From Mycolicibacterium mucogenicum DSM 44124 (lineage in GTDB: Bacteria; Actinomycetota; Actinomycetes; Mycobacteriales; Mycobacteriaceae): DNA of 64,000 bases. Within the stretch, counting starts at the first letter, position 1, and every line of letters begins with the position of its first letter. Location of the stretch: NCBI RefSeq assembly GCF_005670685.2, contig NZ_CP062008.1:2852001-2916000 (forward strand), given 5' to 3'. Under the pieces are notes generated by a model. It made no database searches. It had not been told where the DNA came from and saw only the letters and a program-made list of their open reading frames with translations. Shown here in pieces: positions 52,747-63,807 of the stretch. Position numbers and translations under genes: made by a program.

Positions 52747-55623
52747 ATGTTTGACCGCACTGCAATTGGCAAGGCTCACAGCAGCTTTCGTGACCGTCAT
52801 ATCGGTCCTGACGACGCCGGCCGCCGGCATATGCTGGATGTTCTCGGCTACTCGTCGCTCGACGATCTGATCGATGCGGCGGTGCCGGAGCAGATCCGGT
52901 GCCCCGGCGGTCTGCAGCTCCCGGCCGCGCGATCCGAACAGCAGGTGCTCGGCGCGCTTCGCGCCCTGGCGGACCGGAATCAGAGCCGAATCCAGATGAT
53001 CGGCCTGGGTTATCACGACACCATCACCCCGCCGGTGCTGCGCCGCAACATGCTGGAATCTCCGGCCTGGTACACCGCCTACACGCCGTATCAGCCGGAG
53101 ATCTCGCAGGGCCGGCTCGAAGCGCTGCTGACGTTCCAGACCGTCATCGAAGACCTCACCGCACTGCCGGTCGCGGGCGCGTCACTGCTCGACGAAGCCA
53201 CCGCGGTCATGGAAGCCGTGCTGCTGATGCGCCGGGCCAACAAGACCGCGAAGTCCAATCGTGTTGTGCTCGATGCGGATTGCCTGCCCCAGACCGTGGC
53301 TGTGGTGCGCGGGCGGGCCGAGGCGGTCGGCATCGAGGTGGTCCTCGCCGACCTGACCGACGCCCTGCCCGACGGTGACGCGTTCGGCGTCGTCTTCCAA
53401 GCACCGGGTGCCAGCGGTGTCGTCCGAAACCTCGCCCCACTGATCGCGGCCGCGCGGGACCGCGGCATGTTCACCGCGGTCGCGGCCGACCTGCTGTCCC
53501 TCACACTGCTCACCGCCCCCGGTGAACAGGGCGCCGACATCGCCGTCGGCTCGGCCCAGCGGTTCGGCGTGCCGTTGTTCTTCGGTGGCCCGCACGCCGG
53601 CTACATGGCGGTGCGCTCTGGCCTGGAGCGCATGCTGCCCGGACGTCTCGTGGGCGTCTCGGTCGACGTGGACGGCAAGCCCGCCTATCGCCTGGCGCTG
53701 CAGACCCGCGAACAGCACATCCGCCGGGACAAGGCCACCAGCAACATCTGCACCGCACAGGCGCTGCTGGCCAACGTCGCCGCGATGTACGCTGCCTATC
53801 ACGGCCCGGAAGGGTTGCGTGCCATCGCATCTGCGGTGCACGGCCATGCCGCCGCGTTGGCCGACGGCTTGCGGGCCGCCGGCCGGGAGATCGTCCACGA
53901 GCACTTCTTCGACACGGTGCTGGTGCGGGTGCCCGGTGCGGCGGCACAGATCGTGGCGGCGGCCGACGACGCGGGCATCAACCTGCGCCACGTCGACGCC
54001 GATCACGTTGCGATCGCGTGCGACGAGTGCACCACCGACGACGTCATCCGCCAGGTGCTCGACGTGTTCGGTGCGACGCCCGTCGCACCCGCCGGCGCCG
54101 GCGCACTGCCGCTCGACGTGCTGCGCACCTCGGAGTATTTGCAGCACCCCGTGTTCCACGACCACCAGTCCGAGACAGCGATGTTGCGTTTCCTGCGTGA
54201 ACTGTCCGACAAGGACCTCGCGCTGGACCGCACCATGATCCCGCTGGGCTCGTGCACCATGAAGCTCAACGCCGCCGCCGAGATGGAACCGATCAGCTGG
54301 CCCGGCTTCGCCGGCATCCATCCGTATGCCCCGGCCAGGCAGACCGCCGGGTACCTGGAACTGATCGGGAACCTGGAGGACTGGCTGGCCGAGATCACCG
54401 GCTACGACCGGGTTTCCTTGCAGCCCAACGCCGGATCGCAGGGCGAGCTCGCGGGTCTGCTGGCCATCAACGCATACCACCGGTCCCGCGGCGACGCCGA
54501 CCGCGACATCTGCCTGATCCCGCAGTCGGCGCACGGCACCAACGCGGCCTCCGCGGTGCTCGCCGGCATGCGCGTGGTGGTCGTCGGCACGGCCGCCAAC
54601 GGCAACATCGACCATGACGATCTGCAGGCCAAGCTCGCCGAACATGCCGGCCGGGTCGCGGCGATGATGCTGACCTACCCATCCACGCATGGTGTGTACG
54701 AAGCCGATGTACGCACGGTGTGCGAGCTCGTCCACAACGCCGGCGGTCAGGTCTACGTCGACGGCGCCAACTTGAATGCCCTTGTCGGCCTGGCGAAACC
54801 GGGTGAGTTCGGTGGCGACGTCTCGCATCTGAACCTGCACAAGACGTTCTGCATCCCGCATGGCGGTGGCGGTCCGGGCGTCGGGCCCGTCGCGGTGCGG
54901 GCACACCTCGCGCCGTTCCTGCCGGGCGATCCGCTGGCGGTCGAGGGTCCCGGACCGGTGTCGGCAGCCAATTACGGATCGGCGGGCATCCTCCCGATCA
55001 CGTGGGCCTACCTCGCGTTGATGGGTCCCGAGGGGCTGACGGCGGCCACCAAGAACGCGGTGCTGGCCGCCAACTACCTGGCCGCATCCCTCACCGACCG
55101 CTACCCGGTGCTCTACAAGGGCGAAACCGGACTCGTCGCGCACGAGTGCATCCTGGATCTGCGGGAGATCACCAAGCGCACCGGCGTGACGGCGGAGGAC
55201 GTCGCAAAACGGTTGATCGACTACGGTTTCCACGCCCCGACGCTGTCCTTCCCGGTCAACGGCACCCTGATGGTCGAACCGACCGAGTCCGAAGACCTGA
55301 CCGAACTGGACCGGTTCATCACCGCGATGGTCGGCATCCACGACGAGATCAGCCGCGTCGGCTCAGGGGAGTGGACGCTGGAGCAGAGCCCGCTGCGGCA
55401 GGCCCCACACACCGCCGAGCAGGTCACCGACGCCGAGTGGACGCTGCCGTACAGCCGGCAGTACGCCGCGTATCCCGTTGCCACACTGCGGCGCAACAAG
55501 TACTGGCCACCGGTCCGCCGCATCGACGGCGCCCACGGTGACCGCAATCTGGCCTGTTCCTGCCCCGCTCCTGAAGCGTTCCAGATCGAATCCGCCGACA
55601 TCCTCGAGGAGGCCCTCGTATGA
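52747..55623 (+). CDS. gcvP: Glycine dehydrogenase (decarboxylating), P protein
   Basis: Single-chain P protein of 958 residues, the full length for the homodimeric type. It decarboxylates glycine and passes the aminomethyl group to lipoyl GcvH. N-terminal RDRHIGPDD and [11 protein letters not shown] are typical. The PLP lysine is Lys699 ([17 protein letters not shown]). The ATG at 52747 was chosen since [10 protein letters not shown] is 14 residues in, as in relatives. First gene of the riboswitch operon; overlaps gcvT by 4 bp. Confidence 0.96.
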   Translation: MFDRTAIGKAHSSFRDRHIGPDDAGRRHMLDVLGYSSLDDLIDAAVPEQIRCPGGLQLPAARSEQQVLGALRALADRNQSRIQMIGLGYHDTITPPVLRRNMLESPAWYTAYTPYQPEISQGRLEALLTFQTVIEDLTALPVAGASLLDEATAVMEAVLLMRRANKTAKSNRVVLDADCLPQTVAVVRGRAEAVGIEVVLADLTDALPDGDAFGVVFQAPGASGVVRNLAPLIAAARDRGMFTAVAADLLSLTLLTAPGEQGADIAVGSAQRFGVPLFFGGPHAGYMAVRSGLERMLPGRLVGVSVDVDGKPAYRLALQTREQHIRRDKATSNICTAQALLANVAAMYAAYHGPEGLRAIASAVHGHAAALADGLRAAGREIVHEHFFDTVLVRVPGAAAQIVAAADDAGINLRHVDADHVAIACDECTTDDVIRQVLDVFGATPVAPAGAGALPLDVLRTSEYLQHPVFHDHQSETAMLRFLRELSDKDLALDRTMIPLGSCTMKLNAAAEMEPISWPGFAGIHPYAPARQTAGYLELIGNLEDWLAEITGYDRVSLQPNAGSQGELAGLLAINAYHRSRGDADRDICLIPQSAHGTNAASAVLAGMRVVVVGTAANGNIDHDDLQAKLAEHAGRVAAMMLTYPSTHGVYEADVRTVCELVHNAGGQVYVDGANLNALVGLAKPGEFGGDVSHLNLHKTFCIPHGGGGPGVGPVAVRAHLAPFLPGDPLAVEGPGPVSAANYGSAGILPITWAYLALMGPEGLTAATKNAVLAANYLAASLTDRYPVLYKGETGLVAHECILDLREITKRTGVTAEDVAKRLIDYGFHAPTLSFPVNGTLMVEPTESEDLTELDRFITAMVGIHDEISRVGSGEWTLEQSPLRQAPHTAEQVTDAEWTLPYSRQYAAYPVATLRRNKYWPPVRRIDGAHGDRNLACSCPAPEAFQIESADILEEALV

Positions 55624-56720
55624 AGCCCACATCGCCCTTGCTGGACGAACATCGCGCCCTGGCAGCCAGTTTCACCGACTTCGCCGGCTGGGAAATGCCG
55701 CTGAAGTACGGCAGCGAGCTCGCCGAGCACCGCGCGGTACGCGCGGTCGCGGGCCTGTTCGACTTGTCGCACATGGGTGAGATCGCGGTCACCGGACCGC
55801 AGTCGGCCGCCGCCCTGGATTTCGCGCTGGCGGGTGAAGCCTCCAAGATCGGCGTCGGCAGGGCCAAGTACTCGCTGATGTGCGATGCCGATGGCGGGGT
55901 CATCGACGATCTCGTCGTGTACCGGCTGGGCGACGAGCACTTCCTGGTCGTCGCCAACGCCGCCAACGCGCCGACCGTGGCACGTGAACTGATCAGCCGC
56001 ACAGCGCAATTCGACGCGCGGGTCGACGACCAGTCACTCGCCACCGCGTTGATCGCCGTACAGGGTCCGGCGTCTGAGGCCATCGTCAGCTCGCTCGTGC
56101 CGGCAGACCAGCGCGCCACGGTCGCGGATCTCAAGTACTACGCGGTGACCGAAGCCCGGGTCGGCGGCATCGACGTGTTGTTGGCGCGCACCGGCTATAC
56201 CGGTGAAGACGGCTTCGAGCTCTACGTACCCAACGCCCACGCCGTCGCGCTGTGGCAGGCCTTGCTCACGGCAACCACGGAAGCGGGTGGCGTGCCCGCG
56301 GGCCTCGCGTGCCGCGACACGCTCCGGTTGGAGGCCGGGATGGCGCTCTACGGGCACGAGCTGAACTTGACCACCAACCCCTACCAGGCGGGCCTCGGCA
56401 AGGTCGTACGGCTCGGCAAGGATTTCGTGGGACGTGAGGCGCTGCAAGAGCTTTCTCAGCAGGCCGTCCCGCAGGTCCTCGTCGGACTCAGGGGTGACAC
56501 CCGACGGGCGGCACGTGCCGGGTACACCGTGCATCATGGCGACGACGCCGTCGTGGGCACCGTGACGTCGGGCACGCTGTCGCCGACCCTGGGATACCCC
56601 GTCGCGCTGGCTTACCTCGACTCGGCGCTCGCGGAACCGGGCACCAAGGTGCAGGTCGATGTCCGCGGGCGGCGGGAGCCCTTCGAAGTCACGCCCGCGC
56701 CGTTCTATCGCCGCTCCTGA
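55620..56720 (+). CDS. gcvT: Aminomethyltransferase, T protein
   Basis: T protein of 366 residues. It transfers the aminomethyl carbon from GcvH to tetrahydrofolate, releasing ammonia. The N-terminal [45 protein letters not shown] and [18 protein letters not shown] are typical family motifs. The start overlaps the gcvP stop (ATGA), indicating translational coupling, and gcvH follows 46 bp later. Confidence 0.95.
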   Translation: MKPTSPLLDEHRALAASFTDFAGWEMPLKYGSELAEHRAVRAVAGLFDLSHMGEIAVTGPQSAAALDFALAGEASKIGVGRAKYSLMCDADGGVIDDLVVYRLGDEHFLVVANAANAPTVARELISRTAQFDARVDDQSLATALIAVQGPASEAIVSSLVPADQRATVADLKYYAVTEARVGGIDVLLARTGYTGEDGFELYVPNAHAVALWQALLTATTEAGGVPAGLACRDTLRLEAGMALYGHELNLTTNPYQAGLGKVVRLGKDFVGREALQELSQQAVPQVLVGLRGDTRRAARAGYTVHHGDDAVVGTVTSGTLSPTLGYPVALAYLDSALAEPGTKVQVDVRGRREPFEVTPAPFYRRS

Positions 56721-56766
56721 GCTGCGCCCAACCGAGCTCAGCCCACTACTTCAGACAAGGATCACC

Positions 56767-57165
56767 ATGGCCACCAACACCATTCCCGACGACCGCAGCT
56801 ACACCGAGGAACATGAGTGGGTGCTCATCGCTCCCGGTGCGGCACTTCCCGGGACTCCAGTTCGCGTCGGCATCACCTCGGTCGCCGCGGCGGCACTGGG
56901 CGACCTGGTGTACGTCGACCTGCCCGAGGTCGGGGCCACCATCACCGCCGGCGAAACGTGCGGTGAGGTGGAATCGACCAAGACCGTCTCGGAGCTGTAC
57001 CCACCGGTGAGTGGCACCGTCACGGCGGTCAACTCCGATGCCGTGGACGATCCCAGCATCATCACCGCCGATCCCTACGACGCGGGCTGGCTGTTCGAAG
57101 TGCAGGCCACCGAGGCCGGAAGCCTGCTGACCGCAGCCGAATACGCCGCACGGAACGAGGGCTAG
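56767..57165 (+). CDS. gcvH: Glycine cleavage H protein
   Basis: H protein of 132 residues, the lipoyl-bearing carrier for the P, T and L reactions. The lipoylated lysine is Lys72 in [10 protein letters not shown], the expected motif, and EEHEWVL is the N-terminal signature. The ATG at 56767 gives a normal length and follows a CAAGGA site. A short N-terminal loop ([11 protein letters not shown]) is slightly longer than in many homologues. glyA follows after 2 bp. Confidence 0.95.
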   Translation: MATNTIPDDRSYTEEHEWVLIAPGAALPGTPVRVGITSVAAAALGDLVYVDLPEVGATITAGETCGEVESTKTVSELYPPVSGTVTAVNSDAVDDPSIITADPYDAGWLFEVQATEAGSLLTAAEYAARNEG

Positions 57166-57167
57166 CC

Positions 57168-58436
57168 ATGAGCATCCTGGATGAACGGCTCGCAGATTTC
57201 GACCCCGAGATCGCCGCGGCGATCGGCGACGAGCTGCACCGTCAGCGCCTGGGCCTCGAGATGATCGCCTCGGAGAACCATGCGCCGCTGGCCGTGATGC
57301 AGGCGCAGGGGTCGGTACTGACCAACAAGTACGCCGAGGGCTACCCGGGCCGCCGCTACTACGGCGGCTGCGAACACATCGACGTCATCGAACGGCTCGC
57401 CATCGCCCGCGTGAAGGAACTGTTCGGCGCCGAATTCGCCAACGTGCAACCGCATTCGGGTGCGCAGGCCAACGCCGCGGTGATGCACGCGCTGATCAAA
57501 CCGGGCGACACCATTCTCGGCCTGTCGCTGGACTGCGGCGGCCACCTCACGCACGGCATGCGGCTGAACTTCTCCGGCAAGCTCTACAACGTCGCCGCGT
57601 ACGGGGTCTCGAAAGAGGACTACCTGGTCGACATGGATGCGGTCGCCGACGCGGCCCGGGAACATCAGCCGCAGTTGATCATTGCCGGCTGGTCGGCATA
57701 TCCGCGTCAGTTGGACTTCGCCCGTTTCCGCGAGATCGCCGACGAGGTCGGGGCCTACCTGATGGTGGACATGGCCCACTTCGCCGGGCTCGTCGCCGCG
57801 GGCTTGCACCCGTCCCCGGTGCCGCACGCACACGTGGTGACCTCGACGACGCACAAGACTCTCGGCGGGCCCCGCGGCGGTGTCATCCTGACCAACGAGG
57901 CCGACATCGCCAAGAAGATCAACTCGGCGGTGTTCCCCGGCCAGCAGGGCGGTCCGCTGGAGCACGTGATCGCGGCCAAGGCAGTCGGTTTCAAAATGGC
58001 TGCCCTGCCCGAGTTCGCAGAGCGTCAACAGCGCGTCCTGCGGGGTGCACAGATCCTGGCCGACCGGTTGAGCCAACCGGACGTGAAGGCCGCGGGCATC
58101 ACCGTTCTCACCGGCGGCACCGATGTGCACCTGGTGCTCGTGGACCTGCGCAACGCGGCCATCGACGGCCAGCAGGCCGAGGACCGGCTCGACGCCGTCG
58201 GCATCACCGTCAACCGCAACGCGGTGCCGTTCGATCCCCGGCCGCCCATGGTGACGTCGGGACTGCGGATCGGGACGCCGGCGCTCGCCGCCCGCGGGTT
58301 CGGGGACACAGAGTTCGCCCGCGTCGCCGACGTCATCGCCGCCGCACTCATCGCCGACAGTGGCGCCGATACCGAACATCTTGCCGCGCAGGTGCGTACG
58401 CTGGCCGAACAGTTCCCGCTCTACCCGGAGTTGTAA
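57168..58436 (+). CDS. glyA: Serine hydroxymethyltransferase
   Basis: PLP enzyme of 422 residues interconverting glycine plus methylene-THF with serine. PLP lysine Lys230 is in [14 protein letters not shown]. In this operon it would run from glycine toward serine, using the methylene-THF made by GcvT. It is probably a second copy for catabolism rather than the housekeeping one; M. tuberculosis also has a glyA next to sdaA. Its stop overlaps the sdaA start by one base (TAATG). Confidence 0.95.
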   Translation: MSILDERLADFDPEIAAAIGDELHRQRLGLEMIASENHAPLAVMQAQGSVLTNKYAEGYPGRRYYGGCEHIDVIERLAIARVKELFGAEFANVQPHSGAQANAAVMHALIKPGDTILGLSLDCGGHLTHGMRLNFSGKLYNVAAYGVSKEDYLVDMDAVADAAREHQPQLIIAGWSAYPRQLDFARFREIADEVGAYLMVDMAHFAGLVAAGLHPSPVPHAHVVTSTTHKTLGGPRGGVILTNEADIAKKINSAVFPGQQGGPLEHVIAAKAVGFKMAALPEFAERQQRVLRGAQILADRLSQPDVKAAGITVLTGGTDVHLVLVDLRNAAIDGQQAEDRLDAVGITVNRNAVPFDPRPPMVTSGLRIGTPALAARGFGDTEFARVADVIAAALIADSGADTEHLAAQVRTLAEQFPLYPEL

Positions 58437-59812
58437 TGGCGATCAGCGTGTTCGACCTGTTTTCCATCGGGATCGGGCCGTCGAGTTCACACACCGTCGG
58501 CCCGATGCGGGCGGCCGGCATGTTCGTCGACCAACTCACCGCGCGCAACGTGCTCGACCACGTCACCGATGTCCGCGTCGATCTGTACGGGTCGCTGGCC
58601 GCCACCGGCGGCGGCCACGGCACCATGCCGGCCATCCTGCTCGGCCTGGAGGGCTACCGGCCCGAGACCATCGAGACCGACGAGATGGAACGGCGGCTGT
58701 CGGTCATCCGGGCCGAGGGCAAGATCCGTCTGGGCGGGCGAATCGTGCTCGCCCTCACCGAATCCGACATCGCCCTGCACCCCACGCAGCAGCTCGACCG
58801 TCATCCGAACGCAATGACGGTGACAGCCATGTCGGTACACGGCGGCGTGCTCTACAGCGAGACGTACTTCTCGGTCGGTGGCGGTTTCGTGGTGACCGAA
58901 GAAGACCTGGCACATCCGCCCCAACGTGCCAGTGGTGTGGGCTCATTCACCTCGGCGGCGGAGCTCCTGGACCTCACCGCGCGGAACGGCATCTCCATCA
59001 GCCAGGCCATGATGGGCCAGGAGTCCGCGACTCGCACCGACACCGAGGTGCGTGAGCGCTTGCTGCACATCCGCGACGTGATGCTCGCCTGTGCCACCAA
59101 CGGGATGTCCCGCGACGGCTACCTTCCCGGCAACCTGATGGTTCGTCGCCGGGCCAAGGACTGGTTCCTGCGGCTCAATGCCGAAGACCCCCAGCGCGAT
59201 CCGGCGTTCGCCGAGGACTGGGTGAACCTGGTCGCGCTCGCCGTCAACGAGGAGAACGCCTCGGGCGGACGCATCGTCACCGCACCGACCAATGGTGCCG
59301 CCGGGATCATCCCGGCCGTCCTGTACTACGCGCTGCATTACACCGCGGCAGGCAAGGCCGATCCCGACGACGCCACCGTCCGCTTCCTGCTGACCGCCGG
59401 CGCCATCGGATCGCTCTACAAGGAACGCGCATCGATCTCCGGTGCTGAGGTCGGCTGCCAGGGCGAGGTCGGATCCGCGGCATCCATGGCGGCCGGCGGC
59501 CTCGCCGAAATCCTCGGCGGCACACCGCAACAGGTAGAGAATGCCGCCGAGATCGCGATGGAGCACAGCCTGGGGCTGACGTGCGATCCGATCGGCGGCC
59601 TGGTCCAGATTCCGTGCATCGAGCGCAACGCCATCTCCGCCGGCAAGGCCATCAACGCCGCGCGCATGGCCCTGCGGGGTGACGGCACCCACCGGGTGAG
59701 CCTCGACCAGGTCATCGAAACCATGCGGGCCACCGGCATGGACATGAGCTCCAAGTACAAGGAAACCTCGACCGGTGGCCTCGCCGTCACGGTCAACGTC
59801 GTCGAATGCTGA
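58436..59812 (+). CDS. sdaA: L-serine ammonia-lyase (iron-sulfur dependent)
   Basis: Single-chain L-serine dehydratase of 458 residues with beta domain (about 1-160; [20 protein letters not shown]) and alpha domain. The 4Fe-4S cysteines are the ones in [22 protein letters not shown] and IPCIERNA. It converts serine to pyruvate and ammonia, an oxygen-sensitive reaction. Following glyA, it completes a glycine-serine-pyruvate route. It is 6 bp upstream of lipA. Confidence 0.94.
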   Translation: MAISVFDLFSIGIGPSSSHTVGPMRAAGMFVDQLTARNVLDHVTDVRVDLYGSLAATGGGHGTMPAILLGLEGYRPETIETDEMERRLSVIRAEGKIRLGGRIVLALTESDIALHPTQQLDRHPNAMTVTAMSVHGGVLYSETYFSVGGGFVVTEEDLAHPPQRASGVGSFTSAAELLDLTARNGISISQAMMGQESATRTDTEVRERLLHIRDVMLACATNGMSRDGYLPGNLMVRRRAKDWFLRLNAEDPQRDPAFAEDWVNLVALAVNEENASGGRIVTAPTNGAAGIIPAVLYYALHYTAAGKADPDDATVRFLLTAGAIGSLYKERASISGAEVGCQGEVGSAASMAAGGLAEILGGTPQQVENAAEIAMEHSLGLTCDPIGGLVQIPCIERNAISAGKAINAARMALRGDGTHRVSLDQVIETMRATGMDMSSKYKETSTGGLAVTVNVVEC

Positions 59813-59818
59813 GTTGAC

Positions 59819-60760
59819 ATGACCATCGCCCCAGAAGGGCGCCGCTTGCTGCGGCTCGAGGTTCGCAATGCGCAGACCCCGGTGGAACGCAAGCCGCCCT
59901 GGATGAAGGCCCGGCTTCGGACCGGCCCCGAGTACCGTGAGCTGTCCGCGCTGGTGCAGCGCAACGACCTGCACACGGTATGCCAGGAAGCGGGCTGCCC
60001 CAATATCTTCGAGTGCTGGGAATCGCGTGAGGCGACGTTCCTGATCGGTGGCGACCAGTGCACGCGGCGCTGCGACTTCTGCCAGATCGACACCGGCAAG
60101 CCCGCCGAACTGGACCGTGACGAACCGCGCCGTGTCGCAGAATCGGTGGCGCAGATGCAGTTGCGGTACGCGACCGTCACCGGAGTGGCGCGTGACGACC
60201 TGCCCGACGGCGGCGCCTGGCTGTACGCCGAGACCGTCCGGCAGATCCATGCCACCTGCCCGGGCGCCGGTGTCGAACTGCTCATCCCGGACTTCACCGG
60301 GACACCCGAGCAGCTCGACGAGGTCTTCGGCACCGCGCCAGAAGTGTTGGCGCACAACCTGGAAACAGTGCCGCGGATCTTCCGCCGTGTCCGTCCGGGC
60401 TTCGACTACGAGCGCTCGCTCGGGGTGCTGGCGCGAGCCCGGGGTGCGGGCCTGATCACGAAGTCGAACCTGATCCTGGGCATGGGGGAGACCACCGAAG
60501 AGGCGCTACAGGCGTTGTGGGACCTGCGCGAGGCCGGCTGCGAATTGGTCACCATCACCCAGTACCTGCGGCCCACCCCACGGCATCATCCGGTCGAACG
60601 CTGGGTCACCCCAGCCGAATTCGACGACCTCGACACCGCCGCTCGCGAGATCGGCTTTCTCGGTGTCATGTCCGGACCGCTGGTGCGGTCCTCCTACCGG
60701 GCGGGTGCGCTCTACGCGCAGGCCCGCACCGTCATCCAAGAACAGAGGAGCACGCAGTGA
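59819..60760 (+). CDS. lipA: Lipoyl synthase
   Basis: Radical-SAM lipoyl synthase of 313 residues, which inserts two sulfurs into the octanoyl group on GcvH. The auxiliary cluster motif C-x4-C-x5-C is at Cys55, 60, 66, and the radical-SAM motif C-x3-C-x2-C at Cys81, 85, 88 (CTRRCDFC). The C-terminal serine motif RSSYRAG is present. No lipB is in the operon, so octanoyl transfer must be done elsewhere. Its stop overlaps the lpd start (GTGA). Confidence 0.95.
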   Translation: MTIAPEGRRLLRLEVRNAQTPVERKPPWMKARLRTGPEYRELSALVQRNDLHTVCQEAGCPNIFECWESREATFLIGGDQCTRRCDFCQIDTGKPAELDRDEPRRVAESVAQMQLRYATVTGVARDDLPDGGAWLYAETVRQIHATCPGAGVELLIPDFTGTPEQLDEVFGTAPEVLAHNLETVPRIFRRVRPGFDYERSLGVLARARGAGLITKSNLILGMGETTEEALQALWDLREAGCELVTITQYLRPTPRHHPVERWVTPAEFDDLDTAAREIGFLGVMSGPLVRSSYRAGALYAQARTVIQEQRSTQ

Positions 60761-62124
60761 CCGAAGCAGACGTCGTCATCCTGGGCGGTGGGCCGGGCGG
60801 GTACGCCGCCGCGATCCGGTGCGCGCAGCTGGGACGGTCGGTCGTGCTGATCGACGAGGCCGCGGTCGGTGGGACATGCCTGCACCGCGGCTGCATCCCG
60901 ACCAAGGCGCTGCTGCACGCCGCGGAAGTAGCCGACTCCGCTCGCACCGCAGCGCAATTCGGCATCACCGCGTCGTTCGACGGGGTGGACGTCACCAAGT
61001 TGCACGGCTTCAAGAACACCGTGGTGTCGCGCCTGCACAAGGGCCTGACGGGTCTGATTGCGGCCCTGGGCATCACCGTCATCAGTGGCCGCGGCCGGCT
61101 GACCGGGCCGACCACCGTCGAGGTCGACGGCACCACCATCAGCGGTGGGGTCATCATCCTGGCCACCGGGTCCGCACCCAAGGTCCCCGGGATGATCCAG
61201 ACCTCGGACCGCGTGCTCACCAGCGATCAGGCACTCGAACTGGACCGCATCCCGTCCTCGGCCATCATTCTCGGCGGCGGCGTGATCGGCGTCGAATTCG
61301 CCAGCCTGTGGACCTCATTGGGCGCCAAGGTGACCATCGTCGAAGCCCTGCCCCGGCTCGTGCCCAACGAGGACACCGCGATCTCGGCCTACCTGGAGCG
61401 GTTGTTCCGCCGCCGCAAGATCACCGCCAAGACCGGGGCTCTCGTCACCGGCGTCACCTCCGACGACGATGCGGTCCACGTGACGCTGGAGTCCGGTGAC
61501 GTGCTCTCGGCCGACGTGCTGCTGGTCGCGGTCGGCCGGGGCCCGCGCACCGCGGACCTCGGCCTGACAGAGGCCGGCGTCCAGCTCGACCGCGGTTTCG
61601 TGGTGACCGATGACAAGCTGCGCACCAGCGTGCCGACCGTCTACGCGATCGGCGACATCGTGGCCGGACTTCAATTGGCGCACCGGGCATTTCAGCAGGG
61701 CCTGTTTGTCGCCGAGCAGATCGCCGGACGCGATCCCGAGGCCGTTGCGGAACTCGGCATCCCCCGGGTCACCTACTGCGATCCAGAGATCGCTTCCGTC
61801 GGCCTCACCGAAGGCGCCGCCCGCGAGCAGTACGGCGACGGCGTGGAGACCGTGACGTACGACCTCGCCGGCAACGGCCGCAGCCAGATCCTCAAAGCGT
61901 CCGGCGCGGTCAAGCTCGTCGTGGATCCCGCCGGCACTGTGGTCGGCGTGCACATGATCGGCGCCGGGGTCTCCGAGCTGATCGGCGAGGCGCAGCTGCT
62001 CTACAACCTGGGCGTCAAGGCCGCCGAGGCTGCCCGGTTCGTCCATGCCCACCCGACGCAGAACGAGGCGTTGGGCGAGGCGCTGATGGCCGTGTCCGGA
62101 GCGCCGCTGCACCTGCATGGCTGA
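60757..62124 (+). CDS. lpd: Dihydrolipoyl dehydrogenase (L protein)
   Basis: FAD/NAD oxidoreductase of 455 residues that reoxidises dihydrolipoyl-GcvH. The redox-active disulfide is Cys41-Cys46 ([13 protein letters not shown]), FAD motif [11 protein letters not shown] is at the N terminus, and the C-terminal [14 protein letters not shown] carries the catalytic His. The GTG at 60757 overlaps the lipA stop. It is the last gene of the glycine operon and is probably a dedicated E3 copy. Confidence 0.94.
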   Translation: MTEADVVILGGGPGGYAAAIRCAQLGRSVVLIDEAAVGGTCLHRGCIPTKALLHAAEVADSARTAAQFGITASFDGVDVTKLHGFKNTVVSRLHKGLTGLIAALGITVISGRGRLTGPTTVEVDGTTISGGVIILATGSAPKVPGMIQTSDRVLTSDQALELDRIPSSAIILGGGVIGVEFASLWTSLGAKVTIVEALPRLVPNEDTAISAYLERLFRRRKITAKTGALVTGVTSDDDAVHVTLESGDVLSADVLLVAVGRGPRTADLGLTEAGVQLDRGFVVTDDKLRTSVPTVYAIGDIVAGLQLAHRAFQQGLFVAEQIAGRDPEAVAELGIPRVTYCDPEIASVGLTEGAAREQYGDGVETVTYDLAGNGRSQILKASGAVKLVVDPAGTVVGVHMIGAGVSELIGEAQLLYNLGVKAAEAARFVHAHPTQNEALGEALMAVSGAPLHLHG

Positions 62125-62129
62125 CGTAG

Positions 62130-62170
62130 CGCCGAGGATTGCGGTCACCATGTGGCTGCAATCCTCGGCG
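62130..62170. terminator. Hairpin terminator after the glycine operon
   Basis: Perfect 13-bp arms CGCCGAGGATTGC (62130-62142) and its complement (62158-62170) between the convergent lpd and amidohydrolase stops. Confidence 0.68.
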
Positions 62171-62178
62171 TTGCGGGT

Positions 62179-62967
62179 TTAGGCCAAACCGTCCCGGCGG
62201 TCCCCGAACTCCTCATCGAGAATCGCGACCAGCCGGTCGACCATCCACTCGGTCAGCAGCTTGCCTTTCTCGGCGCTGGCGGCCTCGGGCGAGGACAGCG
62301 TGCCGGTGGCGGTCGACATGCGGGTGTCGATCGGCAGCACGTCGTAGCTCACGACGCGTTCGGGGGCGTCGGCCTTGATGTGCTCGGGGCGCACCAGGTG
62401 CGGTGCGTGATGCAGCAGCAGCGACGTTTCGATGACGGCGGCATGTTCGAGCGCCAGGCCGGGGAAGCCGCCGGGCCAGATGGCGTGCTGGCGGTCGGCG
62501 GTGAAGTCCGGGTTGGCGTCCTCCATGACGAGGATCTTCAACTCGGGGTGCCGCTCGGAGATCAGGAATGCCGGTTCGTAGATGAAGCCGCTGTTCTCGT
62601 AGTGCCAGTTGTAGAGGACGATGTTGCGGAAGCCGGCGCGCTTCAGCTCACTGAGGATGTCCTCGAGCAGTGCGATGTACGTGGTGGCCCGCAGCGACAG
62701 CGTGCCCGGAATATGCTGTCCGCCACCGCTTCCCGGCCGGCTCCGGTAGCCGAACGGCACGAACTGCCCGACGATGAGATCGGTCCGCTCGCTGGCGGCT
62801 TCCAGCAGCTTCTCGGGGATCAGCCAGTCGGTGCAGACCGGGAGATGGTGGCCGTGCTGTTCGGTCGAGCCGATCGGAATGGCCACCGGAATGTCGGCGG
62901 CGGCGGCCGCGGCGATTTCCGGCCACGTCATCTCCCGGTACAGCCGGGACGGCTTCTGCTCGGTCAT
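62179..62967 (-). CDS. Creatininase-fold metal amidohydrolase
   Basis: Protein of 262 residues of the creatininase family, binuclear metal enzymes that cleave cyclic or linear amides. All family metal ligands are present: Glu36, His38, Asp47, His122 and Glu124 (GSTEQHGHH; NWHYENS), plus His175. From memory of Pseudomonas creatininase, its two lid tryptophans (154, 174) are replaced here (for example Leu171 at the second), so creatinine is not a safe substrate. ATG at 62967 follows AAGGAG. It follows an SDR and an epimerase, suggesting sugar or lactam metabolism. Confidence 0.82.
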   Translation of the reverse strand: MTEQKPSRLYREMTWPEIAAAAAADIPVAIPIGSTEQHGHHLPVCTDWLIPEKLLEAASERTDLIVGQFVPFGYRSRPGSGGGQHIPGTLSLRATTYIALLEDILSELKRAGFRNIVLYNWHYENSGFIYEPAFLISERHPELKILVMEDANPDFTADRQHAIWPGGFPGLALEHAAVIETSLLLHHAPHLVRPEHIKADAPERVVSYDVLPIDTRMSTATGTLSSPEAASAEKGKLLTEWMVDRLVAILDEEFGDRRDGLA

Positions 62968-62984
62968 GTGGAACTCCTTGTGGG

Positions 62985-63785
62985 TCAGACGTTCTGGGAG
63001 ACGCCGATGTTGCCGGCGGGGATGCAGGTGGATCGTCCACCGTCGACGACGAGATGCGTGCCCACGGCGTAGCTGGCCCGGTCGGACAGCAGGAACACCA
63101 CGGCTTCGGCGATCTCCTGCGGCTCGCCGAACCGTCCGGCGGCGACGCTGGAGGCGATTTCGGCGATCTCGGCCTCGGGATCGGCGCTGTCCTCGAATTC
63201 GACCATCAACAGGGGAGTGCGTGTGGTGCCGGGGCACACCGAGTTCACGCGGATGCCCCAGGACACCAATTCTGCTGCGGCGCTGCGGGTCATCGCGACG
63301 ATGGCGCCCTTGGTGGCGGTATAGGCGACGAAGCCGGGCTGTCCTATGAGAGCAAGTTCCGAGCCGGTGTTGACGATGGCGCCGGCGCCGCGGGGCTGCA
63401 TGACCCGTGCGGCCTCGCGCAGCACGTAGAACGATCCGGCGACATTGATCGCCATGAGGTCGTCGAAATCCTGGTCGGTGGTGTCGACAAGCGGTGCGAC
63501 ACGGGAGATTCCGGCATTGTTCAGGACGGCATCGATGGGCCCGAGCTCGGCCTCGACCCGGGCGAAGGCAGCCCGCACCGCGGCGGAATCACGCACGTCG
63601 ACACTCACCGGAAGCGCCCGCCGGCCATACGCCGTCACCTGCCGCACCGCCTCGGACAGGTCGTCCTCCGGGCGGGCCAGCACTGCCACGTCGGCGCCTT
63701 CCCGGGCCAGCGTCGCGGCGGTGGCCAACCCGATCCCCGAGGAGGCTCCCGTCACCAGGGCAATACGGTTCGCCATGTCTCCCAT
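62985..63785 (-). CDS. Short-chain dehydrogenase/reductase
   Basis: Classical SDR of 266 residues with TGASSGIG (12-19), NNAG (89-92), Ser142, Tyr155 and Lys159 (YTATK), and the C-terminal GTHLVVDGGRS strand. It uses NAD(P)(H) on an alcohol or ketone. The second in-frame ATG at 63776 is an alternative start. It is 17 bp upstream of the creatininase gene and 22 bp downstream of the epimerase gene, thus one operon of probable carbohydrate-related steps. Confidence 0.88.
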   Translation of the reverse strand: MGDMANRIALVTGASSGIGLATAATLAREGADVAVLARPEDDLSEAVRQVTAYGRRALPVSVDVRDSAAVRAAFARVEAELGPIDAVLNNAGISRVAPLVDTTDQDFDDLMAINVAGSFYVLREAARVMQPRGAGAIVNTGSELALIGQPGFVAYTATKGAIVAMTRSAAAELVSWGIRVNSVCPGTTRTPLLMVEFEDSADPEAEIAEIASSVAAGRFGEPQEIAEAVVFLLSDRASYAVGTHLVVDGGRSTCIPAGNIGVSQNV

Positions 63786-63807
63786 GAAGCGTTGTCCCTT
63801 CGATTCG

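Noticed and set aside
53182..55341. 719-codon open frame on the minus strand
   Set aside because: Entirely antisense to gcvP, which has all family motifs.
62179..62967. Creatinine-to-glycine pathway with the nearby glycine operon
   Set aside because: No creatinase or sarcosine oxidase is present, the lid tryptophans differ and the gene belongs to an epimerase-SDR operon on the other strand. Kept only as a family assignment.
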